Assembly (NCBI GenBank): GCA_964351195.1
Contig: CAYGNI010000001.1
Location: forward strand, 6,728 to 70,727
Source: TMED27 sp964351195
Lineage (GTDB): Bacteria; Pseudomonadota; Alphaproteobacteria; Micavibrionales; Micavibrionaceae
Direction of reading: 5' to 3'
Length of the DNA stretch: 64,000 nucleotides
The translations under genes and the position numbers were made by a program. Of this stretch, positions 1-8,271 are shown piece by piece (position 1 is the first letter of the stretch; every line of letters starts with the position of its first letter). Below the pieces are notes generated by a model. That model saw only the letters and a program-made list of their open reading frames with translations. It did not search any database and was not told the origin of the DNA.

Positions 1-429
1 CCCTGGGATTGCATGCAACAAAGCGGCAACCACTCTGCGCATGGATGGCACAACAGAGACAAGCCGCAACACGCGTAAAATGCGCAACGCGCGAAGAACT
101 GCCAACGGCCCACTTGTAGGGGCCAGCGCAATCAACACAATCAAAAAATCAAAAATATTCCATCCGGCACGAAAGAAAGAGAGCCGATAAACGAAGAGCT
201 TAAGTGCAATCTCAACCACAAAAATATACAGAACAATCCGATCAAAAAGCATCAGCTCCGGCCCGTATTTGGCCATGATGCCGGCATCGGTTTCCATACC
301 CAACGTCACGGCATTCATCAAAATCACGATTGTGATAAAAGATGTAAAAGCAGGCTTTTCAATGAACCACGCAATGCGGCCCCGTAAGCCTGAAAATTCG
401 CGGTCTTTAAGATTTAACGGCCTGACCAT
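1..429 (-). CDS. Voltage-gated cation channel, N-terminal part (runs off window)
   Basis: The first 143 residues of a voltage-gated ion channel of the bacterial sodium channel (NavBac) type; the C-terminal part, including the pore, lies beyond the left edge. Translation from the ATG at 429 shows S1 (FITIVILMNAVTLGMET), an S2-like helix (RIVLYIFVVEIALKLFVY), S3 (WNIFDFLIVLIALA) and an S4 voltage sensor with an arginine every third residue (LRALRILRVLRL). The start is supported by an AGGGAAGAGG stretch about 11 bases upstream; no other in-frame ATG lies close upstream. Known members are homotetrameric inner-membrane channels for Na+ or Ca2+. The ion cannot be decided here because the selectivity filter is missing. 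A single-domain potassium channel is the alternative, but the S1 signature favours NavBac. Confidence 0.85.
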   Translation of the reverse strand, partial: MVRPLNLKDREFSGLRGRIAWFIEKPAFTSFITIVILMNAVTLGMETDAGIMAKYGPELMLFDRIVLYIFVVEIALKLFVYRLSFFRAGWNIFDFLIVLIALAPTSGPLAVLRALRILRVLRLVSVVPSMRRVVAALLHAIPG

Positions 430-531
430 TTTTTTAAGCGCCTCTTCCCTAAATTCAACTATCGTGTTTGTACCAGAATGGTGATAAAAATAAAGATTAT
501 TACGATGCAAGAACCATGAAAGAATATCCTC

Positions 532-1302
532 ATGTCCGATGCGATCCAAATCAAAACCAAGAATAATGAAACGATCCACGGTTTCCTCTCAAAACCCAAG
601 CAAAACGCTAAGGATGAGCATAACAAAACCCTCATCCTCATGATCCACGGCTTTCCTGGGCAATCGGCGGGGCAAAGCAACCTCTATGGCGATATGGAAT
701 TCGTATTGGCCGACAAGGGATATCATGCCTTGCGTTTTGATTTTCGCGGCTGCGGGCAAAGCGACGGCGATCAGGCCAATTTCACTTGCAAAAAGGCGGG
801 CGAAGACATCAACGCCGTCCTGAATTGGGCCCAAGAGCAAGGCTACGAACGCTTTATCTATATGAGCGAGGGGCTGGGCACCACGATCGCCATCATGAAT
901 ATGCCGCCCTCTAAACTAATCGGACAAATCATGCTCTGGCCGGGGCTCAACCTCCCTTATCTGGCCAAAAGCTTGTTCAAGGCCAACGATATCACCCCCG
1001 AAGACGAAAAAACCGGCTATGTCCGGATCAATGACAACAAGATCGGCGTGCCCTTCATTAAAGAACTGCAAACCATAAAATTCGGCAATTTCATGCGCGA
1101 TGTCACTATGCCAGTCCTCATTATGCAGGGCGCGCAAGACAGACTTTTTCCCGTCGAACAAATCGACCTCGCACGTAAGCATATGAGCCCGAAACGCATT
1201 GATATCACAACCTTTCAGGATGGTGACCACGGGCTTCTGGCGAGCAATCACCGCAAAATGATGATCTTCCACATCGGCCAATTCTTGCAGAAATACGTTT
1301 AG
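532..1302 (+). CDS. Alpha/beta-hydrolase family protein
   Basis: A 256-residue single-domain alpha/beta hydrolase with no signal peptide, so probably cytoplasmic. Visible fold markers are the oxyanion-hole segment MIHGFPG, the strand and turn FDFRGCGQSDG, a nucleophile elbow YMSEGLG in which the usual first Gly of GxSxG is Met, the acid in GAQDRLFP and the catalytic histidine in DGDHGL. Serine, aspartate and histidine are all in family order, so it is probably active, on an unknown ester, amide or thioester. It sits alone, divergent from the channel gene to its left. Its nearest relatives are probably the serine aminopeptidase S33 or lysophospholipase-like group, but the substrate cannot be inferred. 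Confidence 0.85.
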   Translation: MSDAIQIKTKNNETIHGFLSKPKQNAKDEHNKTLILMIHGFPGQSAGQSNLYGDMEFVLADKGYHALRFDFRGCGQSDGDQANFTCKKAGEDINAVLNWAQEQGYERFIYMSEGLGTTIAIMNMPPSKLIGQIMLWPGLNLPYLAKSLFKANDITPEDEKTGYVRINDNKIGVPFIKELQTIKFGNFMRDVTMPVLIMQGAQDRLFPVEQIDLARKHMSPKRIDITTFQDGDHGLLASNHRKMMIFHIGQFLQKYV

Positions 1303-1404
1303 GCGCTTTTTTGCTTGATTTTTCGGCTGTGATCTTAGTATAACCCACACATCCAAAAGATGATCTGGCGAATACGGCTGCCTCGGTCATCGACGCCCGC
1401 TCTA

Positions 1405-1466
1405 TGGCGTCCCCGCGAAAGCGGGGATCTTAAAGCGGATAAAAAGATCCCTGCCTACGCAGGGAA
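1405..1466 (+). promoter_or_regulatory. Mutually exclusive hairpins in the rpmI leader
   Basis: Two perfect hairpins lie upstream of rpmI: CCCCGC-GAAA-GCGGGG at 1411-1426 and CCCTGC-CTAC-GCAGGG at 1449-1464. A third pairing, GGATCTT (1425-1431) with AAGATCC (1444-1450), overlaps both, so it cannot form together with them. The rpmI ribosome binding site AAGGAGA follows at about 1476. Ribosomal protein L20 is known to repress its own operon through leader RNA in enterobacteria and firmicutes, so a regulatory role is possible. The CCCCGCGAAAGCGGGG hairpin also resembles dispersed extragenic palindromes common in Alphaproteobacteria, so a simple repeat is the alternative. Confidence 0.5.
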
Positions 1467-1487
1467 ACCAAAACAAAGGAGATAGAA

Positions 1488-1733
1488 ATGCCGAAAATGA
1501 AAACCAAATCTGGTGCCAAGAAGCGATTCCGCGTCACCAGCAGTGGCAAAGTAAAGGTCAAACAGGCCAAAATGCGCCACATGCAAATGAACAAACCAAA
1601 ATCCATGAAACGTAAGGCCAAAGGGCAAACAATATTAAGCGAGCCTGATGCTCGCATTGTACTGCGCAATTGGTTGCCTTACCTTCGTCGTACAAAGAAG
1701 ATAGCTCCCAAAGCTGAAGAAGGAGGCAAATAA
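1488..1733 (+). CDS. rpmI: 50S ribosomal protein L35
   Basis: An 81-residue basic protein beginning MPKMKTKSGAKKRF, the hallmark of bL35, a small protein of the large ribosomal subunit. The family usually ends shortly after a motif like the LPYL seen here. This copy adds about 15 residues (RRTKKIAPKAEEGGK), so the C-terminal tail is longer than usual. An AAGGAGA site five bases before the ATG fixes the start. The stop codon overlaps the rplT start by one base (TAATG), which implies translational coupling. The usual partner infC is not next to it; a leader with hairpins precedes it instead. Confidence 0.97.
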   Translation: MPKMKTKSGAKKRFRVTSSGKVKVKQAKMRHMQMNKPKSMKRKAKGQTILSEPDARIVLRNWLPYLRRTKKIAPKAEEGGK

Positions 1734-2110
1734 TGGCACGCGTTAAAGGTGGACCAAGAGCACACGCTCGTCACAGAAAAGTTATCAAAGCTGCTAAAGG
1801 CTACTACGGACGCCGGAAGAATTGCTTCCGCACCGCAGTCCAGGCCGTTGAAAAAGCTGGTCAGTACGCATATCGCGACCGCCGCAACAAAAAGCGTAAT
1901 TTCCGCGCCTTGTGGATTCAACGTATCAACGCCGCCGCACGCTTGCATGACATGACGTACTCAACATTTATGCACGGCCTGAAGCTTACAGGCATCGAAT
2001 TGGACCGCAAAGTTCTCTCCGAGATCGCAATCCACGACGAAGCTGGCTTTGCCGCTATCGCAAAGCAAGCGGCTGATGCCCTTGCAAAGGCCGAGAAAAA
2101 AGCCGCTTAA
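1733..2110 (+). CDS. rplT: 50S ribosomal protein L20
   Basis: A 125-residue protein, somewhat longer than typical bL20 (about 118), starting MARVKGGPRAHARHRK and carrying the conserved block AKGYYGRRKNCFRTA and later RALWIQRINAAAR. L20 binds 23S rRNA early in large-subunit assembly and, where studied, represses its own operon. It is coupled to rpmI through a one-base overlap and is followed by a strong intrinsic terminator, so rpmI-rplT is a closed two-gene unit. The last few residues are alanine and lysine rich, a common extension in Alphaproteobacteria. Confidence 0.98.
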   Translation: MARVKGGPRAHARHRKVIKAAKGYYGRRKNCFRTAVQAVEKAGQYAYRDRRNKKRNFRALWIQRINAAARLHDMTYSTFMHGLKLTGIELDRKVLSEIAIHDEAGFAAIAKQAADALAKAEKKAA

Positions 2111-2135
2111 GCGAAAATAAAACGAATTTTAAGAA

Positions 2136-2165
2136 GCGGCCTCATACTTTGAGGCCGTTTTTTAT
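2136..2165 (+). terminator. Rho-independent terminator after rplT
   Basis: An 8-bp perfect stem, CGGCCTCA (2137-2144) with TGAGGCCG (2150-2157), a 5-base loop, and a run of six T directly after. It lies 26 bases after the rplT stop and about 40 bases before pheS, so it separates the ribosomal protein unit from the tRNA synthetase gene. Confidence 0.93.
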
Positions 2166-2202
2166 TGAGCTGCCCTCAAACATCCTTTAAAACCAAAACA
2201 TT

Positions 2203-3306
2203 ATGACCGATATAGCTGCATTAAAAACCGAATTGACCGCCGAAATCGCGGCCGCCAATGATCTCAAAGCCCTCGATGACGTGCGTGTCACCGTGCTGGG
2301 GAAAAAGGGCCGCATCACCGATATCATGAAGACTTTGGGCGGTATGGACCCCGAAGAGCGCAAGACCAAGGGCCAGGCGCTCAATGCGCTGAAAGACGAG
2401 ATTGCCGATCTCATCAAAAGCCAGGAGCGCGCCCTGAAAAAACAAGACATGGATCAGCGTCTCTCAACCGAAATCGCCGACATCACGCTCTCTTCGCGTC
2501 CCGAGCAAAAGGGCACAATCCACCCGATTTCCCAGACCATTGAAGAGATGGTCAGTATTTTCGGTGCCATGGGCTTCAAAGTCGCAGAAGGCCCCGATAT
2601 CGAAGACGACTGGCACAACTTCACCGCGCTGAACTTCCCGCCCGGCCACCCGGCGCGCGAGATGCAGGATACGTTTTTCTTGCCCGAGGACAAAAATGAG
2701 AGTGACCCTGAACGTGCAAAAAAGCTGCTCCGTACGCATACCTCATCCGTGCAGATCCGCCACATGGTGGATAACAAACCACCAATCAAAACCATCTGTT
2801 TCGGGCGCACATACCGCTCCGATTACGATATGACCCACACACCGATGTTCCACCAGATGGAATGCCTCTATGTCGACAAAGGCGTCACCATGGCGCATCT
2901 CAAAGGCTGTCTGACCGATTTCGTACGCGCCTTTTTCAAAATGGATGACCTGCCCGTGCGCTTCCGGCCCAGCTTCTTTCCGTTCGTGGAACCGGGCGCG
3001 GAGGTTGATATCGGCTATATTAAAAAACCCGATGGCGGCATTAAGCTCGGCAAAGCCGGAAAAGGCGAAGAACAAAAATGGATGGAAATTTTGGGCTCCG
3101 GTATGGTGCATCCGAATGTGCTTAAGAATTGCGGTATAGACCCCGAAGAATACCAAGGCTTTGCGTTTGGCACAGGAATTGAGCGCCCGGCCATGCTGAA
3201 ATACGGCATCCCTGATTTACGGACCTTCTTCGAAAGCGACACGCGCTGGCTCTCCCATTACGGCTTCGACCCGCTCAAACGCCCCAACGCCGCCCACAAC
3301 GCATGA
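2203..3306 (+). CDS. pheS: Phenylalanine-tRNA ligase alpha subunit
   Basis: A 367-residue protein matching the class II synthetase PheS. The N-terminal 100 residues are the charged coiled-coil tRNA-binding arm. Class II motif 2 appears as GRTYRSDYDMTHTPMFHQME and motif 3 as GFAFGTGIERPAMLKYGIPD. With PheT it forms the alpha2-beta2 enzyme that charges tRNA-Phe; PheS carries the catalytic site. Only a weak ribosome binding site precedes the ATG at 2203. The stop overlaps the next start by four bases (ATGA), coupling it to a GNAT acetyltransferase. pheT is not adjacent: it begins about 2.5 kb downstream, beyond the acetyltransferase and an opposite-strand gene. Confidence 0.98.
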   Translation: MTDIAALKTELTAEIAAANDLKALDDVRVTVLGKKGRITDIMKTLGGMDPEERKTKGQALNALKDEIADLIKSQERALKKQDMDQRLSTEIADITLSSRPEQKGTIHPISQTIEEMVSIFGAMGFKVAEGPDIEDDWHNFTALNFPPGHPAREMQDTFFLPEDKNESDPERAKKLLRTHTSSVQIRHMVDNKPPIKTICFGRTYRSDYDMTHTPMFHQMECLYVDKGVTMAHLKGCLTDFVRAFFKMDDLPVRFRPSFFPFVEPGAEVDIGYIKKPDGGIKLGKAGKGEEQKWMEILGSGMVHPNVLKNCGIDPEEYQGFAFGTGIERPAMLKYGIPDLRTFFESDTRWLSHYGFDPLKRPNAAHNA

Positions 3307-3734
3307 ACATCCGCCCGGTAAACCCCGAAGATTTCCCCGAATGGCTGACCCTGTGGAATGCCAATAATCAGGGCCACAAAAACGAAGAGCTCACGACCAC
3401 GACATGGATGCGCCTGAACGATCCCGCCGTGCCTGTCTTCGCATTGGTTGCGCAGAGTGATGATACGCTGATCGGGCTTTTGCAATATATCGTCCACCCA
3501 ACCACGGGCAGCATCGATCCCGTATGCTATATGCAAGACGTGTTTGTTGATCCTGCGCAGCGCAAAAAAGGCATAGCCCGCGCCATGATCAAGGAGTTGG
3601 AAAAAATCGCTAAGCGCGAGAAATGGGCGCGGCTATACTGGCTCGCCGAGGCGGAAAACGAACCCGCTCAGGCCCTCTACAAAACCCTTGGCCATAAGAT
3701 GAATTTCACACTCTACATTTTGCCGGTGGATTAA
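3303..3734 (+). CDS. GNAT-family N-acetyltransferase
   Basis: A 143-residue single GNAT domain (acetyl-CoA dependent acetyl transfer to an amine; substrate unknown). The N-terminus MNIRPVNPEDFPEW, the strand VCYMQDVFVDPAQR, the acetyl-CoA-binding pyrophosphate loop QRKKGIARAM and the terminal ENEPAQALYKTLGHK are all in family order. It overlaps pheS by four bases, so it is co-transcribed and probably translationally coupled. Its stop overlaps the stop of the convergent gene to the right. Such GNAT genes are often found near tRNA-ligase genes, but nothing here shows a shared function. Confidence 0.93.
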   Translation: MNIRPVNPEDFPEWLTLWNANNQGHKNEELTTTTWMRLNDPAVPVFALVAQSDDTLIGLLQYIVHPTTGSIDPVCYMQDVFVDPAQRKKGIARAMIKELEKIAKREKWARLYWLAEAENEPAQALYKTLGHKMNFTLYILPVD

Positions 3735-5662
3735 GACCCCATGCCAAAAGTTTGGTTGTTTTGAGGTAACAAAGCCTGAACCATTTCTTCGGATGTTGGG
3801 CCGTGAGCATTGCCAAATTGTGATGACAATGCATGTGGCTGATCCCTGTCCATGCGCGCCGCCGCAACGTAATATCTATTCGCCAGAGATTCATCCCATC
3901 TATCAGGGACAGCGCCTTGCGGGCCATACGTGGTATCATGACCCAGTTCTAGTTTTTGTTCCATCTGGGTCATCAAATCAGGCGTAATAATTCCTGTTGG
4001 TTGCATGCCCAGAGCCGTTTGAATGGCAATAACCGCCGCTTCGGTTTTGGGACCAAAATACCCATCCGTACCAGACGGAGTTTTACTTGTTCCCAAGTCA
4101 ACATCCTGAAGTCCCAATCGCTGCGCAAGTTCGTTGGCGTTTTGCTGAAATTCCTGAACAATCGGGTTGAACTCATAAGGCGGCGGATCAATGGCATATG
4201 CATATTCCGGCTGTGATGGCGGTTGCGGCGCTGGCTCCGGTGTAGGCCTTGGCGCTGGGGCAGGGGAAACAACAACCGGTGCCGGGTCTGGTGTAGGATT
4301 AGGTTCGGGTTGCGTAACAACCGGCGCTGGCTGCGGACGATCTGGCGGCACATCCCAGATATTGGAGTATGCTGAGGTTGGAACTGAAGGAAGATTGATA
4401 TCCGTCACATCTTTAAACTCAAAATTACCGTCTGGAAGTTTTGTGACAAGTATATCCTTGTCGCCGTTATCGCTCTTAAAGACAATACTATCGCCGTCTT
4501 TGATCTCTTCATATGTCGCGACATGCGCGTTATAGTCTAAACGCAAATACATTTTTTCATGCAACAATAGTTTCGCGTCAAGGGCCTCTTGGCGAATTGC
4601 TATGAGAGGGTCATTTTCATTGGGCGTTACTGGCGGAATTGTGACTGTCTGTGTTTGCCCTTGGTTGTAAATAGCAACGTAATGATTATATTCTGCGTAT
4701 TTGTTGTTACGCGAAAATTGATTTTGTGAATTCCCAAGGGTATCGTAAGCACCATTACTGATTGCACTCAGACGGCTTGTATACGTTCCGTCTTCTCCCG
4801 CAGCATCCCAAGACCCATATACAGCAAGGTCATAGTTATCCTTGAATCCATAGGAATTAAAAGTTTTACCTGCAATGATCTCGACAAAATTAGCGTCTGT
4901 GATGCGATAGGAATCATTGCCATAGCGACTATCCGGATCAGCGGTCGCTTCAAAGACGTTGCCTGTAACAGATGATAAAACATAAGCATGACCTCCTACA
5001 CCGCCTGAGCTAGGCCCAAAAAAAACTCCGCCGGTCGTATAAAAATAATTGCCTGCAAATTTTAAGTTATCGGGGCTGGGGTCGTTGCCCGCAAGAAACG
5101 TATTTTCGACCGCCTGCATGAGTGTGCCTTCAACAACTGACATCGCCTCACAATCAAATTCTACTTTTTGGCTCCCGTTCAAAATATCTTCGTTAAGATC
5201 GTTGAGGCGGTCGGGTCTGATTTCTGTTTGACTGCCATCTACATGTTGATCGCCTTCAAGACGATATGTGCCGAGACCTTGAATTTTATTGAGCTCTTCA
5301 GATGTTATCTGGCTGAGTTTGGCTTCCCATTTAATCCTGTCCCCTTCGCTCCAATTCGGATCTTGTAATAGGGCTTGCATTTCCGGATCATTTTGAATGC
5401 GTTCAATGGTATTGTGCCTTACGGTTTCCAGAGCGCTTGTAAAAGGGTCGTGGGGCTCATATCCGTCTTGACCAAAAGGCACAGGGCTATTGCCAAAATC
5501 TATGTATTGATCTCCACCATACATTGTATCCTTCGGATCATGGGGTACTGTTCCATGTTGAAGGGTATAATTGAACGATACAGCCTGATATCCGCTACCA
5601 AGCGTAATTAATTGTTGATCAGCGAATTCAATACCAACTTGTGATAATGGTGATTTTGCCAT
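3731..5662 (-). CDS. Large protein with possible Cys-His protease-like core and C-terminal peptidoglycan-binding domain
   Basis: A 643-residue protein with no signal peptide. I chose the ATG at 5662 because AGAGGA lies nine bases upstream; an in-frame ATG 10 codons earlier has no such site. From N to C: an acidic region (1-160) with no family I recognise; a segment with Cys171 in EFDCEAMSVVEGT, His225 in GVGGHAYVLSS and Asp242 in EATADPD, an order seen in papain-like and transglutaminase-like folds; a proline-rich linker (about 440-490) of PAP/PEP type; and a peptidoglycan-binding domain (about 520-590, DGYFGPKTEAAVIAIQ, PTGIITPDLM). The linker and cell-wall domain suggest an envelope or secreted role. 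The Cys-His-Asp reading is inference. It lies between pheS and pheT on the opposite strand, convergent with the GNAT gene. Confidence 0.75.
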   Translation of the reverse strand: MAKSPLSQVGIEFADQQLITLGSGYQAVSFNYTLQHGTVPHDPKDTMYGGDQYIDFGNSPVPFGQDGYEPHDPFTSALETVRHNTIERIQNDPEMQALLQDPNWSEGDRIKWEAKLSQITSEELNKIQGLGTYRLEGDQHVDGSQTEIRPDRLNDLNEDILNGSQKVEFDCEAMSVVEGTLMQAVENTFLAGNDPSPDNLKFAGNYFYTTGGVFFGPSSGGVGGHAYVLSSVTGNVFEATADPDSRYGNDSYRITDANFVEIIAGKTFNSYGFKDNYDLAVYGSWDAAGEDGTYTSRLSAISNGAYDTLGNSQNQFSRNNKYAEYNHYVAIYNQGQTQTVTIPPVTPNENDPLIAIRQEALDAKLLLHEKMYLRLDYNAHVATYEEIKDGDSIVFKSDNGDKDILVTKLPDGNFEFKDVTDINLPSVPTSAYSNIWDVPPDRPQPAPVVTQPEPNPTPDPAPVVVSPAPAPRPTPEPAPQPPSQPEYAYAIDPPPYEFNPIVQEFQQNANELAQRLGLQDVDLGTSKTPSGTDGYFGPKTEAAVIAIQTALGMQPTGIITPDLMTQMEQKLELGHDTTYGPQGAVPDRWDESLANRYYVAAARMDRDQPHALSSQFGNAHGPTSEEMVQALLPQNNQTFGMGS

Positions 5663-5795
5663 GCTTTTGAGTCCTCTATACCTTACACACATATAAATTA
5701 CGGAAAATTAGTTAATAATTTGTCAAATTCCCGCCTTATGCGTTGTTTTTTCTGCCAAATCCGTTAAAAATGGCCGTTGATTGGGAGACAATACG

Positions 5796-8201
5796 ATGAA
5801 ATTCACGCTGAGCTGGCTTCAGCAGCCATTACAGACAAATGCGGATCTGGATGAAATTTCCAACACCCTGACGGCGATTGGTTTGGAGGTTGAAGAAATC
5901 ACCGATAACGCAGCGAAATATGCGCCGTTTACCGTGGCGTATGTTGAAAAGGCGGAAAAACATCCCGATGCGGACAAGCTTCAGGTTTGCACCGTCAAAA
6001 CAAAAGACGGCGTACAGCAGATCGTTTGCGGCGCGCCCAATGCCCGCGCGGGTATGAAAGCGATTTTTGCGCCTGAAGGCACGTATATCCCTGGCCTTGA
6101 TGTGACGCTCAAAAAAGCCAATATCCGCGGCGTAGAGAGCTGCGGCATGCTGGTCTCGGAAAAAGAGATGGAGCTTTCGGACGAGCATAAAGGCATTATT
6201 GAGGTTGATGAAAAATTCGAGATCGGCACGCCGATGGCTGAAGTTTACGGACTTGATGACGCGGTTATTGATGTCTCGCTCACACCCAACCGCGCGGATT
6301 GCGCAGGCGTATACGGTATTGCCCGTGATCTCGCCGCTGCTGGCCTTGGGACACTCAATCCCGTCAAAGCCGCGCCCGTTAAAGGCACATTCAAATCCAA
6401 GATCGGCGTTACAATAGAAGATGAAGGCTGCGCGCAGTTTTTAGGGCGCGAGTTTCGCGGCGTGAAGAACGGCCCCTCGCCCGCATGGCTGCAAAATCTT
6501 TTGAAAAGCGTTGGCCTGCGCCCGATTTCCGCGCTGGTGGATATCACGAATTTCATCTCTTTGGATCATGCCCGCCCGCTGCATGTCTATGACGTAGATA
6601 AGCTCAAAGGCAACATCGCCGTGCGCGCGACCAAAGACGGCGAGACATTCGACGCACTGAACGACAAATCCTACACCGTGCAGGACGGCGCGATCGGCAT
6701 TTACGACGATAGCGGACTTTTGGGTCTTGGCGGGATTGTCGGCGGCGTATCGAGCGGCTGCACGGAGCAGACCACAAACGTCTTCCTTGAAGCCGCGTAT
6801 TTCGAGCCGTCACGCATTGCGCGCGCGGGGCGCGATCACGCCATCACGAGCGATGCGCGTTATCGTTTTGAACGCGGGGTTGATCCGGAATTCACACGCA
6901 CGGGCCTTGAGCTCGCTACACAGATGATCCTTGATATCTGCGCCACGGACTCTACAGAAGCCAGCGAGATTGTTGAAGCGGGCGCGACGCCGAAATGGCA
7001 GCGCGACATTGATTACGATCCTGCCTATGTGCAGCAATTGATCGGCCTTGATGTTTCCGCCGGCCAGCAAAAGCAGATCCTCGAAGACCTAGGCTTTCAT
7101 GTGCAGGTTGATAAAGGCTTTGTGGTATCCCCGCCGAGCTGGCGCGGTGATATCGAAGGCAAAGCGGATATTGCCGAAGAGATCATCCGCATTGTCGGGT
7201 TTGATAACATTCCCGCCGTTTCTGTCACAGCCGAGAACGCAACGCCGCAGCCTGCGGAAACACCGCTACTCAGCAAGACCCGCATGAGCCGCGCGGCCTT
7301 GTGTGCGCGCGGTTTGCAGGAATGCGTGACCTGGTCGTTCCTCTCGCGCGATGAAGCCATAGCGTTTGGCGCGAATGATAACGCGATTGCGGCGCTGACC
7401 CTGCAAAACGCTATTTCTTCGGAAATGGATGTGATGCGCCCCTCGATCCTGCCCAATTTGATTGCGGCGGCGGGGCGTAATGCGGCGCGGGGATATCCGA
7501 ATGTTGCGCTGTGCGAAGTGGGTCCCGTTTTTGAAAGTCCGCGCCCTGAAGGGCAAGCCATTCTTGCAGCGGGTATTCGCGCAGGAGCGAATGCGGAGCG
7601 TCATTGGGCGGATGCAAATTCCGCGCGCGCCGTTGACCTCTATGATGCAAAAGCGGATGCGATGGCTGCGCTTGAAGCCTGCGGCATGCCTGCGGGTTCG
7701 GGGCGGATCACCCGCGATGCGGCGGAGTATTTCCATCCTGGCCGCTCCGGCGCTATTCGCCTTGGCAAAACCATCATCGCGCAATTTGGCGAAATCCACC
7801 CCGCCGTGCTCGAAGAGCTGGATGTTAAGGGGCCGATTGTCGGCTTCGAAGTGTTCCTTGAGAATATCCCTGAGCCCAAAAAGCGCGGCACAGAAAAGGC
7901 GTTCCTCGCCCTGCCCCCGCTGCAGGCGCTCACGCGCGATTTCGCGTTCCTCGTGGATGATAGCGTTGAAAGCAAGGACATCATCAAATCCGCGATGGCG
8001 GCGGATAAAAAGCTGATCACCGAGGCCAGCGTCTTTGACGTATATAAAGGCAAGGGCGTGGAGGACGGCAAGAAATCGGTCGCGCTGTCTATCACCATCC
8101 AGCCTTTGGATGAAACCCTGACGGATGAGCAGATCGAAGCGCTTATGAAAGCCGTGAGCGAAAGCGTGCAGTCCAGCACGGGCGGGGTTTTGCGGGGGTA
8201 G
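5796..8201 (+). CDS. pheT: Phenylalanine-tRNA ligase beta subunit
   Basis: An 801-residue PheT. The ATG at 5796 is preferred (MKFTLSWLQQ) because GGGAG lies eight bases before it; a TTG five codons upstream is in frame. Domains in order: an EMAP/OB-fold tRNA-binding domain (about 40-150, with KLQVCTVKT and QIVCGAPNA), the B3/B4 editing region (about 205-370, DITNFISLDHARPLHVYD), the B5 domain (about 395-470), the catalytic-like core (about 480-690) and the C-terminal ferredoxin-like anticodon-binding domain (about 700-801, RDFAFLVDDS). With PheS it charges tRNA-Phe and edits Tyr-tRNA-Phe. It has its own upstream region, shared with the divergent gene on its left. Confidence 0.98.
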   Translation: MKFTLSWLQQPLQTNADLDEISNTLTAIGLEVEEITDNAAKYAPFTVAYVEKAEKHPDADKLQVCTVKTKDGVQQIVCGAPNARAGMKAIFAPEGTYIPGLDVTLKKANIRGVESCGMLVSEKEMELSDEHKGIIEVDEKFEIGTPMAEVYGLDDAVIDVSLTPNRADCAGVYGIARDLAAAGLGTLNPVKAAPVKGTFKSKIGVTIEDEGCAQFLGREFRGVKNGPSPAWLQNLLKSVGLRPISALVDITNFISLDHARPLHVYDVDKLKGNIAVRATKDGETFDALNDKSYTVQDGAIGIYDDSGLLGLGGIVGGVSSGCTEQTTNVFLEAAYFEPSRIARAGRDHAITSDARYRFERGVDPEFTRTGLELATQMILDICATDSTEASEIVEAGATPKWQRDIDYDPAYVQQLIGLDVSAGQQKQILEDLGFHVQVDKGFVVSPPSWRGDIEGKADIAEEIIRIVGFDNIPAVSVTAENATPQPAETPLLSKTRMSRAALCARGLQECVTWSFLSRDEAIAFGANDNAIAALTLQNAISSEMDVMRPSILPNLIAAAGRNAARGYPNVALCEVGPVFESPRPEGQAILAAGIRAGANAERHWADANSARAVDLYDAKADAMAALEACGMPAGSGRITRDAAEYFHPGRSGAIRLGKTIIAQFGEIHPAVLEELDVKGPIVGFEVFLENIPEPKKRGTEKAFLALPPLQALTRDFAFLVDDSVESKDIIKSAMAADKKLITEASVFDVYKGKGVEDGKKSVALSITIQPLDETLTDEQIEALMKAVSESVQSSTGGVLRG

Positions 8202-8271
8202 TTTTACTCCGTATCTGTTTTAGATTGACATAATAGAAAATATTGTCTTTATTTCCTGATAAAGGAAATTA

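Noticed and set aside
4191..4535. Glycine-rich plus-strand open frame
   Set aside because: It is the antisense of the proline-rich linker in the 643-residue protein.
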